Shown: positions 17,656 to 25,981 of the stretch, piece after piece
How the letters are laid out: every line of letters begins with the position of its first letter
Position numbering within the stretch: position 1 is the stretch's first letter
Assembly (NCBI GenBank): GCA_020637235.1
Contig: JACJWG010000001.1
Span: 491,312-555,311 of the forward strand
Origin: Acidimicrobiaceae bacterium
GTDB taxonomy: Bacteria; Actinomycetota; Acidimicrobiia; Acidimicrobiales; Ilumatobacteraceae
Direction: 5' to 3'
DNA length: 64,000 bases
Notes under the pieces: model-generated
Told to the model about the DNA's origin: nothing
The model's database searches: none
The model's input: only the letters and a program-made list of their open reading frames with translations
Position numbers and translations under genes: made by a program

Positions 17656-18273
17656 ATGCAGCTCGACTTCTGGATCGACCCCGCCTGCCCGTGGTGCTGG
17701 GTGACGTCGCGATGGATCACCGACATCGCCCCGCATCGCGACCTCGAGGTGACGTGGCGGCCGATCAGCCTCAAGGTGAAGAACGACACCCAGCCCGACT
17801 CGCCGTGGTACGAGGTGTCGTCCTACACGCACAACCTGTTGCGGGTGATGGAGTCGGTCCGCGCCGCCGAGGGTGACGGCCCACTCGGCCGGCTGTACTC
17901 GGTGTACGGCGAGCACATCCACCACCAGCGCGACCACGATCAGCCCGCGGCGACGCTGCTCGAGGAGGCAGGTCTGCCCCCCTCGCACGCCGCTGCGTTC
18001 GACGACGACTCGTGGGACCCGGTGATCCGGGCCGCGATGGACGAGGGGCTGGCGCTCACCGGCACCGACGTGGGCACGCCGCTGATGGCGTTCACCGATG
18101 CCGACAGCGGTCGGCGTGTGGGCTTCTTCGGTCCCGTGATCAGCCGCCGCCCACCACTCGCTCAGGCCCTCAAGCTGTGGGACGCCGTGTCGGCCGCCGC
18201 CACCGTCGACGGGTTCTGGGAGCTGAAGCGCACCCGGACCGAGGATCCGGACTTCAGCCCACCGGCGAGCTGA
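17656..18273 (+). CDS. Mycothiol-linked DsbA-family oxidoreductase (Rv2466c-like)
   Basis: The 205-residue protein starts at ATG behind GGAGG (17646-17650). The opening FWIDPACPWCW places the thioredoxin-fold CPWC motif at Cys11-Cys14, and the next residues TSRWI match the Rv2466c group closely. The cis-Pro loop VGTPLM, FFGPVIS and the end WELKRTRTEDPDF also agree with that group. Rv2466c of M. tuberculosis is a mycothiol-dependent reductase that can activate nitro-prodrugs and answers oxidative stress. The resemblance implies that this organism makes mycothiol. It probably shares a transcript with the PPOX gene upstream. Its end overlaps the convergent ArsA-like gene by 20 bases. Confidence 0.88.
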   Translation: MQLDFWIDPACPWCWVTSRWITDIAPHRDLEVTWRPISLKVKNDTQPDSPWYEVSSYTHNLLRVMESVRAAEGDGPLGRLYSVYGEHIHHQRDHDQPAATLLEEAGLPPSHAAAFDDDSWDPVIRAAMDEGLALTGTDVGTPLMAFTDADSGRRVGFFGPVISRRPPLAQALKLWDAVSAAATVDGFWELKRTRTEDPDFSPPAS

Positions 18274-19354
18274 CCAGCACCTGCCCGAGCTCGCCCAGCG
18301 CGGCCAGGTCGTGCACGTCGTGGTCGAGCAGCGGCACGTCGCGCACCGGCGCGCCCCTGGCGAGCTCGGCCAGTGTCGCCATCTCACGCCGTTCCGCCTC
18401 GGCCACTGCGGCGAGCTCGCGGTGGTAGGCCACCTGCTCGGCGAGCGGCCCGTCGAGCGCGTCGAGGCCGCTCAACTCGTCGGGGTGCAGGGCGGGCGGG
18501 AGTGGATGCACGAGGTTCACCACGACGCCGCCGAGTCGGTACCCGCCTTCGTGCAACGCGTCGGCGAGGAACGACGCCTCGTCGATCGCCTCGGCTCGCG
18601 GGCTCGACACCAGCACGAACGCCGTGTGGTCGGCACGCAACAACGCCGACATCTCCGCGGCGCGCTGACGCAACCCGGCCTCGAGTCCGGAGATCGACCG
18701 GAAGAAGTCGATCGTGTCCTCCACGATCTTCGGGCCGGCGAGCCGTTTCACCGTCCACGAGAACGCACTCGTGGCGGCGTTGGTGACGCGGGCCAGCGAT
18801 CGTGAGGGCAGGGTGAGCGCCCGGTACACGGGGTTCGACAGGAATCGCACCAGGCGGTCGGGGGCGTCGAGCACGTCGATCGCGTGGCGCGACGGCGGGG
18901 TGTCGATCACCACGAGGTCGTAGTCGCCGCTGTGGTGCAGCTGGTGCAGGCGTTCGATCGCCATGTACTCCTGCGCGCCCGCGAGCGAACCGGCGATGGC
19001 GCGATAGACGGGGTTGGCGAGGATGCGGTCGGCTCCGTCGCCGGCCCGGTCGCGGATCAACTGGTCGAAGGTGTGCTCGGCGTCGAGCATCAGCGCCGAG
19101 AACGAGCCGGGCCCGGGGGCTGCACCCACCACCACATGGGGTCGATCGGACGCCGTGCCGTCGAGTCCGAGCGCATCGGCCAGGCGTCGCGCCGGGTCGA
19201 TCGTCACCACCACCACGCGCCGGCCGGTACGGGCCGCGGCGAGGCCGAGCGCCGCCGCCGTCGTGGTCTTGCCCACGCCCCCCGGACCACAGGTCACCAA
19301 CAGGTCGGCGGTCTCGACGAGCCGCGCCAGGGAGGTGGTGGTGGGATGGGTCAT
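18254..19354 (-). CDS. ArsA/Get3-like ATPase, second of a pair
   Basis: The 366-residue protein has a complete deviant P-loop GPGGVGKT (23-30), a switch I region VTIDPARRLADALGL, and YDLVVIDTPPSRHAIDVL as switch II. It resembles the Rv3680 (BagB) member of the actinobacterial ArsA-like pair, which forms a complex with its partner. Despite the ArsA name, these proteins are not linked to arsenite pumps. Its ATG overlaps the upstream partner's stop by four bases. The C-terminal end overlaps the convergent DsbA-like gene. A role in envelope or metabolic homeostasis is inferred from mycobacterial work only. Confidence 0.85.
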   Translation of the reverse strand: MTHPTTTSLARLVETADLLVTCGPGGVGKTTTAAALGLAAARTGRRVVVVTIDPARRLADALGLDGTASDRPHVVVGAAPGPGSFSALMLDAEHTFDQLIRDRAGDGADRILANPVYRAIAGSLAGAQEYMAIERLHQLHHSGDYDLVVIDTPPSRHAIDVLDAPDRLVRFLSNPVYRALTLPSRSLARVTNAATSAFSWTVKRLAGPKIVEDTIDFFRSISGLEAGLRQRAAEMSALLRADHTAFVLVSSPRAEAIDEASFLADALHEGGYRLGGVVVNLVHPLPPALHPDELSGLDALDGPLAEQVAYHRELAAVAEAERREMATLAELARGAPVRDVPLLDHDVHDLAALGELGQVLVSSPVG

Positions 19355-20322
19355 CGCGCTCCTCGTGCCGGCGTGGCGGGCCGGCCGCCCTCGACGCCGA
19401 GTGCGTCGACGAGCACCTCGAGGTCGTCGGGTGCCAGCCGCGACGTCACCAGCCGGGGGAGCTCGATGCGCGGCAGCGGCAACAGGTCGTCGAGGCGGGC
19501 GAGCTGTTCGCGCTGGACGCCGAGACGTGCGGCGCCGTAGCGGCTCGACACCGTGAGCGCCGTCTTCGTCGCCGCGCCGATCGTGACGCCGCTGCGCCGG
19601 GCGGCGGCCGCCGGGGTGAGCGACAGCCCGGCGCGGTCGGGCCAGCACGCGTTCACCACGAGCGGCGCCGGTGCGAGCCCGAGTCGTTCGTCGACGTCGC
19701 AGGCCAGCTCGATCACCTCGTTCACGGGCGTCTCCTCGGGCAGGGTGACGAGCAGCGCCTGCGACCGCGTCGCGTCGGCCAGCATCGCCGCCACCTCGTC
19801 GGCCTGGTCGCGCACCGGACCGCTCGAGATCACCTCCTGCAGCGCACTCGCCGATCGCAGGAACGGGGCTGCGTGACCAGCGGGTGGCGCGTCCACGATC
19901 AGCAGGTCGGCGGCGCGGGTGCGTTCGAGTTCTTTCACCTTGCCGAGCACCAGCAGGTGCTCGAGGCCGGGCGTCGAGGCCGCCACCATGTCGAGCGACG
20001 CCGCCGATGCAGCCTTGCGCAGCACGGCGCCGATGCCCTTCAGGTCGAGGTAGTCGCCGAAGGCCTGCTCGGGTGGGATCGTACGCCCGCGGACACGTCC
20101 GCCGCTGGCCCTCGACACGCGCAGGACCTGCTCGTCGCGACGCAGCGGGGACCCACCGAGCAGCGGGCCGAGACCCGGCTTGCCGTCCACCGACACGAGC
20201 AGCACGTCGGCGCCGTTGCGCGCCGCGAGCAGCGCCGCTGCGGCAGCGACGGTGCTCGAGCCGACGCCGCCCTTCCCGGCGACGAACAGCACGTGTGCGG
20301 TGCCGAGCCAGCTGGGTTCCAC
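19351..20322 (-). CDS. ArsA/Get3-like ATPase, first of a pair, with a degenerate P-loop
   Basis: The protein has 323 residues from a GTG that has a -10 box 7 nt upstream. It is the Rv3679 (BagA)-type partner of the next gene. Its nucleotide loop reads GKGGVGSST (16-24). The signature Lys16 is kept, but the Walker Lys before Ser/Thr is Ser, so hydrolysis may be weak or absent. LLIVDAPPAGHAAPF is the switch II equivalent. The two genes overlap by ATGA and are likely made in equal amounts as a heteromer. One active and one regulatory subunit is the likely arrangement; this is inference from the single substitution. Confidence 0.83.
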   Translation of the reverse strand: MEPSWLGTAHVLFVAGKGGVGSSTVAAAAALLAARNGADVLLVSVDGKPGLGPLLGGSPLRRDEQVLRVSRASGGRVRGRTIPPEQAFGDYLDLKGIGAVLRKAASAASLDMVAASTPGLEHLLVLGKVKELERTRAADLLIVDAPPAGHAAPFLRSASALQEVISSGPVRDQADEVAAMLADATRSQALLVTLPEETPVNEVIELACDVDERLGLAPAPLVVNACWPDRAGLSLTPAAAARRSGVTIGAATKTALTVSSRYGAARLGVQREQLARLDDLLPLPRIELPRLVTSRLAPDDLEVLVDALGVEGGRPATPARGAR

Positions 20323-20329
20323 CCGGGGG

Positions 20330-20335
20330 AGGGTA
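20330..20335 (-). promoter_or_regulatory. -10 box TACCCT for the ArsA-like operon
   Basis: TACCCT (read on the minus strand) ends 7 nt before the GTG at 20322, fitting a leaderless transcript. Confidence 0.55.
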
Positions 20336-20392
20336 CCCGCACCACGCCCGGTCGGGGTGGAGACGCCGGGCACGGGCCCGACGCAGGCGGGG

Positions 20393-20929
20393 TCAGGGCA
20401 GGACGCCGACGCTCGCGAGGCCGAGGCGCAACAGCCGGTCGTGGCCCTGGGTCATCTCTCGCCGCACGGGATCGCTGACCGCTTCGGCCGGGGTGTACCA
20501 CACCAGGTCGAGCGCCTCCTGGGTCGGCTGGCAATCGCCGGCGACCGGCACCACGTAGGCGAGGCTCACCGCGTGGTGGCGCGGGTCGTGGAAGCCGCTG
20601 ATCTCGGGGTCGGGGAAGTACTCGGCCACGGTGAACGGCGCCGGTGCGGCCGGGATCTGTGGCAGCGCCACCGGTCCGAGATCCTTCTCGAGGTGACGCA
20701 GCAGCGCGTCGCGGATGCGCTCGCCGAACAGCACCCGGCCGCTCACCACCATCCGGCTGAGGCTGCCGTCGGCCGCCTGGCGCAGCAGCATCCCCACGCG
20801 AGTGACGTTGCCGAGCTCGTCGACGCGCACCGGGATGGCGTCGACGTACACCAGGGGCACGTTGGCACGGATGTTCTGCATGGTCTCGTTGTCGAGCCAG
20901 CCGGTCTTGAGGTCGAGTTGATCGCTCAC
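20393..20929 (-). CDS. NUDIX-like protein, DUF4916 type
   Basis: The 178-residue protein opens WLDNETMQNIRANVPLVYVDAIPVR, as in DUF4916 proteins of actinobacteria. It then shows a degenerate NUDIX box around GRVLFGERIRDALLRHLEKDLG, where some of the metal-binding acidic residues are missing. Its GTG start overlaps the stop of the upstream S8 protease by four bases, so it is translated from the same mRNA. NUDIX proteins hydrolyse nucleoside diphosphates linked to another group, but the altered box makes catalysis uncertain. Why it is coupled to a secreted protease is not clear. Confidence 0.75.
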   Translation of the reverse strand: MSDQLDLKTGWLDNETMQNIRANVPLVYVDAIPVRVDELGNVTRVGMLLRQAADGSLSRMVVSGRVLFGERIRDALLRHLEKDLGPVALPQIPAAPAPFTVAEYFPDPEISGFHDPRHHAVSLAYVVPVAGDCQPTQEALDLVWYTPAEAVSDPVRREMTQGHDRLLRLGLASVGVLP

Positions 20930-23769
20930 GTGGGTCCTGTGAAGTAGCCGTTCACGTCGATGATGACATGCGTCGTCTGGTTCACGAGGGTATTCAGCGC
21001 CCCGCCGGACGACAGCCGCACCATGCCGGCGTTGGCACGGGGGTCTCGGGCAGGGTAGTTCAGGTTGGAGATCAACGGCAGCCCTCGATCGGCCGGGTAC
21101 ACCGTCAGGTACCCGGCACCCACCGCCGCGTCGGACGTGAGGTTCATCGACACCGCCGACGCACCGGCCGGCACCGCCGCACCGGTGACGCTGATCGTGC
21201 GGGTGCCGAGCGAGGGGTGGATGCCGGCGCCGCTGCGGCTGTCGTAGGCGCGCGACGGCGTGAGCGGCACGAACAGTCCGTCGCGGGCCGCCGGGGTGGT
21301 GGGCCCGGTGATCCAACCCATCAGGTCGACCACGAGATGGGTGCTGTTGCTGGTGAGCACGCTGATCGAGCCGTCGGCGCCGACCGGCACGATGCTGAGC
21401 GTGCCCGAGGCGAGGCCGGCGACGTAGTTGCCGCTCGACGTGGTGAGCCCCGACGCCCCGGTGGCCTGTGCCCGGAGGAACCCGCTCCCGACGGCCTGGT
21501 CGGCCACCACGTTCACCACCGCCGCCGATGCGGTGGGCGGGATGCCGGTGACGCGCACGATCTCACCCGCCTCGGGGCGGTGCGGTGTCCACTCGGGCGG
21601 CACCGGTCCGCCGGACTCGGGTCGCGTGTCGAGCACGCGCACCGGGTCGACCGCGACGAAGCGACCCGCCGCCACCGGTCCGTCGGGCGCGGGGGAGAAG
21701 GTGCCGAGCAGGTCGACCACGACGTTGCCGCCGGCGAAGAGGTAGAGGGTGATCCGCCCGCCGGCGCCGATGGGGACGATGGCGAAGTTGGGCTGCACCT
21801 GGCCCGGGCTCGCGACGTTGAGCGTCGACGACGCGCCGAGCGTGCCCTGCATGGTGGGCAGCACCTGCACGTACCCGGCGGCGGTGGTGTCGGTCGAGAT
21901 CACGTTCAGCGCGACCGCCGACGCACCGCTCACGGGGAGCGTGAGGTCGATCAGCTGGAGCGCCGGATGCGGGCCGACCGGAGCGCCCGCCGTGGGCGAC
22001 GAGGCGCGGGTGTCGAGCACGCGCACCGGGGTGGCGAGCGCGCGGTACTGCGCGGGGCGCTGGTCGACCGACGCCGCGGGCGGGACGGGCAACTCGAGCC
22101 GTCCGGCGCCGAACGCGTTGTCGGGACCCGTCGGGCCGAGGTCGCGGACGAGGTGCTTCACCAGCGCGGCGAGGTGGGCGCCGCCGGCGGCGAGGCCACG
22201 GCCGGCGAGCAACGCCGCGAACCCGGCGGCGCTCGGCGAGGCCGCGCTCGTGCCGCTGAAGCACGGCAGACCGGTGCGCGAGACGTTGTAGATGCTGCTG
22301 CGCACGCAGCTCGGCGCCGACACATCGGGCTTCGTGCGCCCGTCGTTGGTCGGGCCCTGCGACGAGTAGCCGCCGATCGTGCTGCCGTTCGCGGGGTCGA
22401 CCGCGCCGACCGCGACGAGCGCCGGGTTGCGCGAGTCGACCACCGGCTTGGCCGCGCTGAACGCCTGCTGGTGGTACTCGAGGTCGCCGGCGAACAGCGC
22501 GACCTCCACCACGTCGACCGGATCGGCACCCGGCGAGGTGCGCCGGATGCGGATCGTGACGTTGCCGCGGCACTCCCATTCGTCGGCCGCTTCGAGCGGC
22601 GGGGCGCCGAGCACCTGGCGGTCGTTCACCACCTGCACCAGGCGCCCGAGCCCGTCGTAGATCTCCACCTGGTAGTCGGCCGTGCGGGTGCGGGGCTGGT
22701 TCCAGTCGTCCCAGCGCACCCCGTCGAAGCCGACGCAACCCTTGTCGCTCAGGATCGTCATCGCCGTGTCGACGCCGGGTCCGGGCTGGAAGTCGAGGTA
22801 CCCGGCCGCGTCGACGCCCTCGACGTAGCGGCCGTACGAACCCGAGGCGTCGTTGCCGGCCGAGTTGAACCAGGTGATCCCCTTCGACGCGGCGTGGTCC
22901 ACCACGGCGGCGAGCGGGCCCGTGCCGTCCCCCGGGCCGTCGTACGCGGCACCGAGCGAGCGGGTGACGATCGTGACGCCGTGGAGGGCGAACCAGTCGA
23001 TGGCGGCGCGGAGGTCGGCGGCGGTGCCCACGGTGGCCAGCCAGAGCTCGGCGTCGGGCGCCATGTCCTTCACGATCTCGGCCACCGCCACGCCGTGCTC
23101 CGAGCCCGCCACACCGGAGGCCGACGAGCAGAACGCCGAGCCGGAGGTGTCGAGGCAGAAGGCGCGGCCCGCAGCGGCAGGGTTGGGACCCTGCTCCGCG
23201 GGGTCCCACAGGGTGAGGTCGAAGAAGTCGACGATGCCGATCCGTACCCCGGCGCCGCGCAGGCCCTGGGCGTGCCACGCCGCGGCCTGGGTGACCGCGA
23301 CGTTCTCGCCCGTCACGGGGCCGAGGTCCACCGAGCCGGTGACGGGTCGGTTCGCCATCAGCGGCTTGCGCACCACCTGGGCGTCGTCGGCTGCGGCGAG
23401 ATCGTCGACGCGCGACGCGGCGAGCGACACCTGCACCACCTCACCGGGCACCGATCCGACGATCACCCCGCCGAGCTCGATCGCATCGGCGCGGGCCCCG
23501 GCGACGTCGTCGGTGACGACCTCCACCACCACCCGTTCGCTCGGCGGTGCGTCGGCGAGCTCGGCGAGCAGTGCCGGGTCCGTGACCTGGTCGAGGTCGC
23601 CCACGGTCGGACCGGCGTCGGCGCGTGCCGTGCCGGCGAGCGCGGGACCGGCGAGCGTGGGACCGGCGAGCGCGGGACCGGCGAGCGACGTCAGCACGCA
23701 CATGCCGATCCGCGCGACGCGGGGATGTCGGCGCCCACGGGACCGGCTCGCGAGCGACACGGGGCTCAC
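20926..23769 (-). CDS. Secreted S8 serine protease with three C-terminal VLDTR-type repeat domains
   Basis: The 947-residue protein has an N-terminal signal region with a repeated AGP(A/T)L core and a likely cleavage after ARA (about 50). The S8 domain has Asp181 (IGIVDFFD), His225 (SEHGVAVA) and Ser508 (FSGTSAASP). It contains several Cys (GRAFC, SAFC, CVGF, WECRG) that could form disulphides. After the protease come three beta domains of about 128-132 residues, each opening with VRVLDTR or a variant (near 580, 708 and 840). Such repeats are found in many secreted actinobacterial proteins and may bind the surface or glycans. The gene overlaps the genes on both sides (GTGA overlaps), giving a three-gene operon. 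Confidence 0.87.
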   Translation of the reverse strand: MSPVSLASRSRGRRHPRVARIGMCVLTSLAGPALAGPTLAGPALAGTARADAGPTVGDLDQVTDPALLAELADAPPSERVVVEVVTDDVAGARADAIELGGVIVGSVPGEVVQVSLAASRVDDLAAADDAQVVRKPLMANRPVTGSVDLGPVTGENVAVTQAAAWHAQGLRGAGVRIGIVDFFDLTLWDPAEQGPNPAAAGRAFCLDTSGSAFCSSASGVAGSEHGVAVAEIVKDMAPDAELWLATVGTAADLRAAIDWFALHGVTIVTRSLGAAYDGPGDGTGPLAAVVDHAASKGITWFNSAGNDASGSYGRYVEGVDAAGYLDFQPGPGVDTAMTILSDKGCVGFDGVRWDDWNQPRTRTADYQVEIYDGLGRLVQVVNDRQVLGAPPLEAADEWECRGNVTIRIRRTSPGADPVDVVEVALFAGDLEYHQQAFSAAKPVVDSRNPALVAVGAVDPANGSTIGGYSSQGPTNDGRTKPDVSAPSCVRSSIYNVSRTGLPCFSGTSAASPSAAGFAALLAGRGLAAGGAHLAALVKHLVRDLGPTGPDNAFGAGRLELPVPPAASVDQRPAQYRALATPVRVLDTRASSPTAGAPVGPHPALQLIDLTLPVSGASAVALNVISTDTTAAGYVQVLPTMQGTLGASSTLNVASPGQVQPNFAIVPIGAGGRITLYLFAGGNVVVDLLGTFSPAPDGPVAAGRFVAVDPVRVLDTRPESGGPVPPEWTPHRPEAGEIVRVTGIPPTASAAVVNVVADQAVGSGFLRAQATGASGLTTSSGNYVAGLASGTLSIVPVGADGSISVLTSNSTHLVVDLMGWITGPTTPAARDGLFVPLTPSRAYDSRSGAGIHPSLGTRTISVTGAAVPAGASAVSMNLTSDAAVGAGYLTVYPADRGLPLISNLNYPARDPRANAGMVRLSSGGALNTLVNQTTHVIIDVNGYFTGPT
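23641..23685 (-). repeat. Three 15-bp tandem repeats in the signal-peptide region
   Basis: CGCGGGACCGGCGAG is present three times with one base changed in the middle copy. It encodes the repeated AGPALAGP core of the protease signal sequence, so repeat number directly sets the hydrophobic length. Confidence 0.88.
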
Positions 23770-24122
23770 CGCGAGGGGCGTCGGCGACCGCGACGAGTGG
23801 TGAGGCGAGTGGTGATCGGCGCCCGGCGGGGCAGTGGCGGCGCGACGAAGGCGACCCGTTCGTGGTCGTCGAGCTCGACGCTGATGCCGTCGGTGTCGAT
23901 GTCGGTCGGGTCGCTGTTCGCATCGACGACGATCGGGGCTTCTTCTCGGGGCTTGCGCCCGTTGACCGCCTGGTCGATGCCGAGCATCGCGGAGGCCAGG
24001 ATCCCGCCCGCCAGCCCATGGCGTTGGCGGGCGTGGCGCACCCGGTCGGCGAGGTCGTCGCCGGCGTCGAACGGCTCGGCCTCGGCGGCCTGCGGCTCGT
24101 GGTCGTCGGGGGCCCCGCTCAT
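23766..24122 (-). CDS. Small acidic protein of unknown function, first gene of protease operon
   Basis: I do not recognise this 118-residue protein. Its N-terminus is acidic (SGAPDDHEPQAAEAEPFDAGDD). A short helix AGGILASAMLGIDQAVNG follows, then an acidic stretch (DANSDPTDIDTDGISVELDDHERVAF) and a strongly basic tail (LTTRRGRRR). There is no signal peptide. The ATG has a -10 box 7 nt upstream. The stop overlaps the GTG of the secreted protease, so a cytoplasmic partner, chaperone or regulator of that protein is possible, but that is a guess from position only. Base composition and codon use are normal for the window. Confidence 0.6.
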   Translation of the reverse strand: MSGAPDDHEPQAAEAEPFDAGDDLADRVRHARQRHGLAGGILASAMLGIDQAVNGRKPREEAPIVVDANSDPTDIDTDGISVELDDHERVAFVAPPLPRRAPITTRLTTRRGRRRPSR

Positions 24123-24129
24123 GGCCTGC

Positions 24130-24135
24130 AACCTA
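24130..24135 (-). promoter_or_regulatory. -10 box TAGGTT for the protease operon
   Basis: TAGGTT on the minus strand ends 7 nt before the ATG at 24122. With the box at 24185-24190 it makes a compact divergent promoter region of 76 bases. Confidence 0.55.
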
Positions 24136-24184
24136 CCGAACGCGGTGCGTGGGGGGTATCGCGCGATTGCACAAACCGGCTCGG

Positions 24185-24190
24185 TACTGT
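24185..24190 (+). promoter_or_regulatory. -10 box TACTGT for the DNA glycosylase gene
   Basis: TACTGT ends 8 nt before the ATG at 24199; no ribosome-binding site is present. Confidence 0.6.
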
Positions 24191-24198
24191 TTCCCGTC

Positions 24199-25125
24199 AT
24201 GCCGGACGGGGAGGTGATCCATCGAGCAGCTGCGGCGCTCCGGATCGCGCTCGTCGGCCGAGCGATCAGCCGGTTCGAATCCACCTCGCTGCTCGGCCCG
24301 GCGCCCTCGCCGGGCCGCATCGTCGAGCGGGTGGAGAGCCACGGCAAGCACCTCGAGATCGCCTGGGACGACGGGCTGGTGCTGCACACCAACCTCCGCC
24401 TCACCGGGTCGTGGCACCTGTACCGCCACGGCGAGCGGTGGCGGCGTCCGGGCACCCAGATGCGTGTCGAGATCCAGACGGCGGACTGGATCGCCGTCTG
24501 CTTCAACGCGCCGGTGGTCGAGACCTACCGGGAGTACGACCGCACCCGCCATCCCGGGTTCGGTCCCCACGGTCCCGACCTCAGCCGTCCCGACGCCGAT
24601 CTCGACGAGAGCATCAACCGGCTGTACCACTACCACGACCAGCTCGCCCCGGTGTGCGAGGCGCTGCTCGACCAGCACGTCGCCAACGGCATCGGCAACG
24701 TGTATCGCTGCGAGGTGCTCTGGGCGTGCGAGATCTATCCCTTCTCGCCGGTGTCGGTGCTCGATGCCGACGACTGCGCACATCTCGTCACCACGGCCTC
24801 GGGTCTGTTGCGCTCGAAGTTGCGACACAGCCCACGGATCACGGCGGCGATCAGTCAGCCCGGCTCGTTCGTCCGGGGTGACCTCGCGGTGTACGGCCGC
24901 AACGGACAGCGCTGCGCCCGGTGCGGCGACACGGTGCAGGTGTGCCAGCCGAGCATGTACGACCGGTTGCTGTACTGGTGCCCCGGGTGCCAGGTGCACC
25001 GCTCGATCGAGACGATGCAGCAGATGCCCGGGATCGACGAGGTGCGCGAGATGGATCCGCATCCGGCGGCGGTGAAGTTCCTCGCCAACCTGCCCTGGCG
25101 CCGCAGCCACCCGATCGCCGGCTGA
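24199..25125 (+). CDS. Fpg/Nei-family DNA glycosylase/AP lyase
   Basis: The 308-residue protein begins MPDGEV, so Pro2 is the Schiff-base nucleophile. The next acidic residue is Asp rather than the usual Glu (MPEG), a conservative but notable change in the active site. The beta-hairpin Lys is in SHGKHLEIAW, the H2TH helix in DQHVANGIGNVYRCEVLW, and the zinc finger uses Cys239, Cys242, Cys261 and Cys264. The layout fits Nei2-like enzymes of actinobacteria that remove oxidised pyrimidines and cut the abasic site. It is divergent from the protease operon and has its own leaderless promoter. Confidence 0.88.
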   Translation: MPDGEVIHRAAAALRIALVGRAISRFESTSLLGPAPSPGRIVERVESHGKHLEIAWDDGLVLHTNLRLTGSWHLYRHGERWRRPGTQMRVEIQTADWIAVCFNAPVVETYREYDRTRHPGFGPHGPDLSRPDADLDESINRLYHYHDQLAPVCEALLDQHVANGIGNVYRCEVLWACEIYPFSPVSVLDADDCAHLVTTASGLLRSKLRHSPRITAAISQPGSFVRGDLAVYGRNGQRCARCGDTVQVCQPSMYDRLLYWCPGCQVHRSIETMQQMPGIDEVREMDPHPAAVKFLANLPWRRSHPIAG

Positions 25126-25136
25126 CGCACGACCGG

Positions 25137-25595
25137 TCAACGGCGCCGCTTCGCCTTCGCGGCCGCGGCGGCGCGGTCCTTCGGCCGTTGCGTCGTCGGT
25201 CGCGCCACGAAGCGCAGCGCGCTCCACGCCGCGTCGATCGTGCAGGCCTTGTCATCCACCCAGCCGGTCGGGAGCAGTGCAGCTCGCACCGCGTCCTCGG
25301 TGAGGTCGGTGTCGAGTCCGGCACCCGGGCGCGGGCAGGCGATCCACACGCCACCACCGGGTGCGAGGGGCGCCGTGAGCTTCGGCCACTCGGCCACCAG
25401 CAGCGCCCGGTGGGTGTGGAAAGCGATCACCAGGTCGATCGGCGCGAGCAACGACTGTTGCCAGATCGCATCGCCGGTACCGCCCTCGGCGGCCAGCTGC
25501 GCCGCGAAGCCCGATGGTGCGCGACGCACCGTGAACACGATCTCGCCCGAGAGGCCGAGCTTCTTCGGGAGCGGCGAGGCGGTGCCGGTGCTCAT
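25137..25595 (-). CDS. DUF3052 family protein
   Basis: The 152-residue protein has the pattern of actinobacterial DUF3052: KKLGLSGEIVFTVRRAP near the start, LLAPIDLVIAFHTHRALLVAEWPKLTAPLAPGG in the middle and VDDKACTIDAAWSALRFVAR near the end. The tail is Lys/Arg-rich. The fold resembles a small Rossmann-like unit without a known activity. Its ATG overlaps the stop of the PPOX gene (ATGA), so it is the last gene of the kinase-regulator-ABC run or a sub-operon with the PPOX gene. Function unknown. Confidence 0.8.
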   Translation of the reverse strand: MSTGTASPLPKKLGLSGEIVFTVRRAPSGFAAQLAAEGGTGDAIWQQSLLAPIDLVIAFHTHRALLVAEWPKLTAPLAPGGGVWIACPRPGAGLDTDLTEDAVRAALLPTGWVDDKACTIDAAWSALRFVARPTTQRPKDRAAAAAKAKRRR

Positions 25596-25981
25596 GCCCG
25601 CAACCCCGAGTTGGTCATCACCCGGTCGACGTCGATCTCGATCACGACCCGATCGTCGCGCACCTTCGGGGGTCGGTACCGCACCGCGTACGCCGCGACC
25701 GCCGCCGCGACCGCGTCGGCGTCGCGACGCACCTGCACGGGCCCTTCGAGGGTGATCCACCGGCCGCCGTCCACCTGGCACACCGCCGCGCGTCCCGTCG
25801 AGGCGTTGGCGGCCTTCACCGCGTCGGCGAAGGTGATCACCCGCGCCACGCCTCGCGAGTCGTCCCACGTGAAGCCGACCGGCACCACGTGGGGCGACCC
25901 GTCGGTGCGGATCGTGGTGAGCGTCGCCAGGTGGCGCTCGGCCAGGAACGCGAGCGCGGCAGCGCCGAGCGGTTGCTGCAT
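25592..25981 (-). CDS. F420-dependent PPOX-class oxidoreductase
   Basis: The 129-residue protein shows the split-barrel opening LAFLAERHLATLTTIRTDGSPHVVPVGFTWDD, the middle strand GRAAVCQVDGGRWITLEGPVQVRRD, and the end RYRPPKVRDDRVVIEIDVDRV, typical of TIGR03618-like F420-binding enzymes. Known members reduce substrates with F420H2, so F420 synthesis is expected in this organism. Its ATG shares one base with the stop of the ABC permease gene (TGATG), implying co-translation with the ABC operon. The substrate is unknown. Confidence 0.86.
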   Translation of the reverse strand: MQQPLGAAALAFLAERHLATLTTIRTDGSPHVVPVGFTWDDSRGVARVITFADAVKAANASTGRAAVCQVDGGRWITLEGPVQVRRDADAVAAAVAAYAVRYRPPKVRDDRVVIEIDVDRVMTNSGLRA

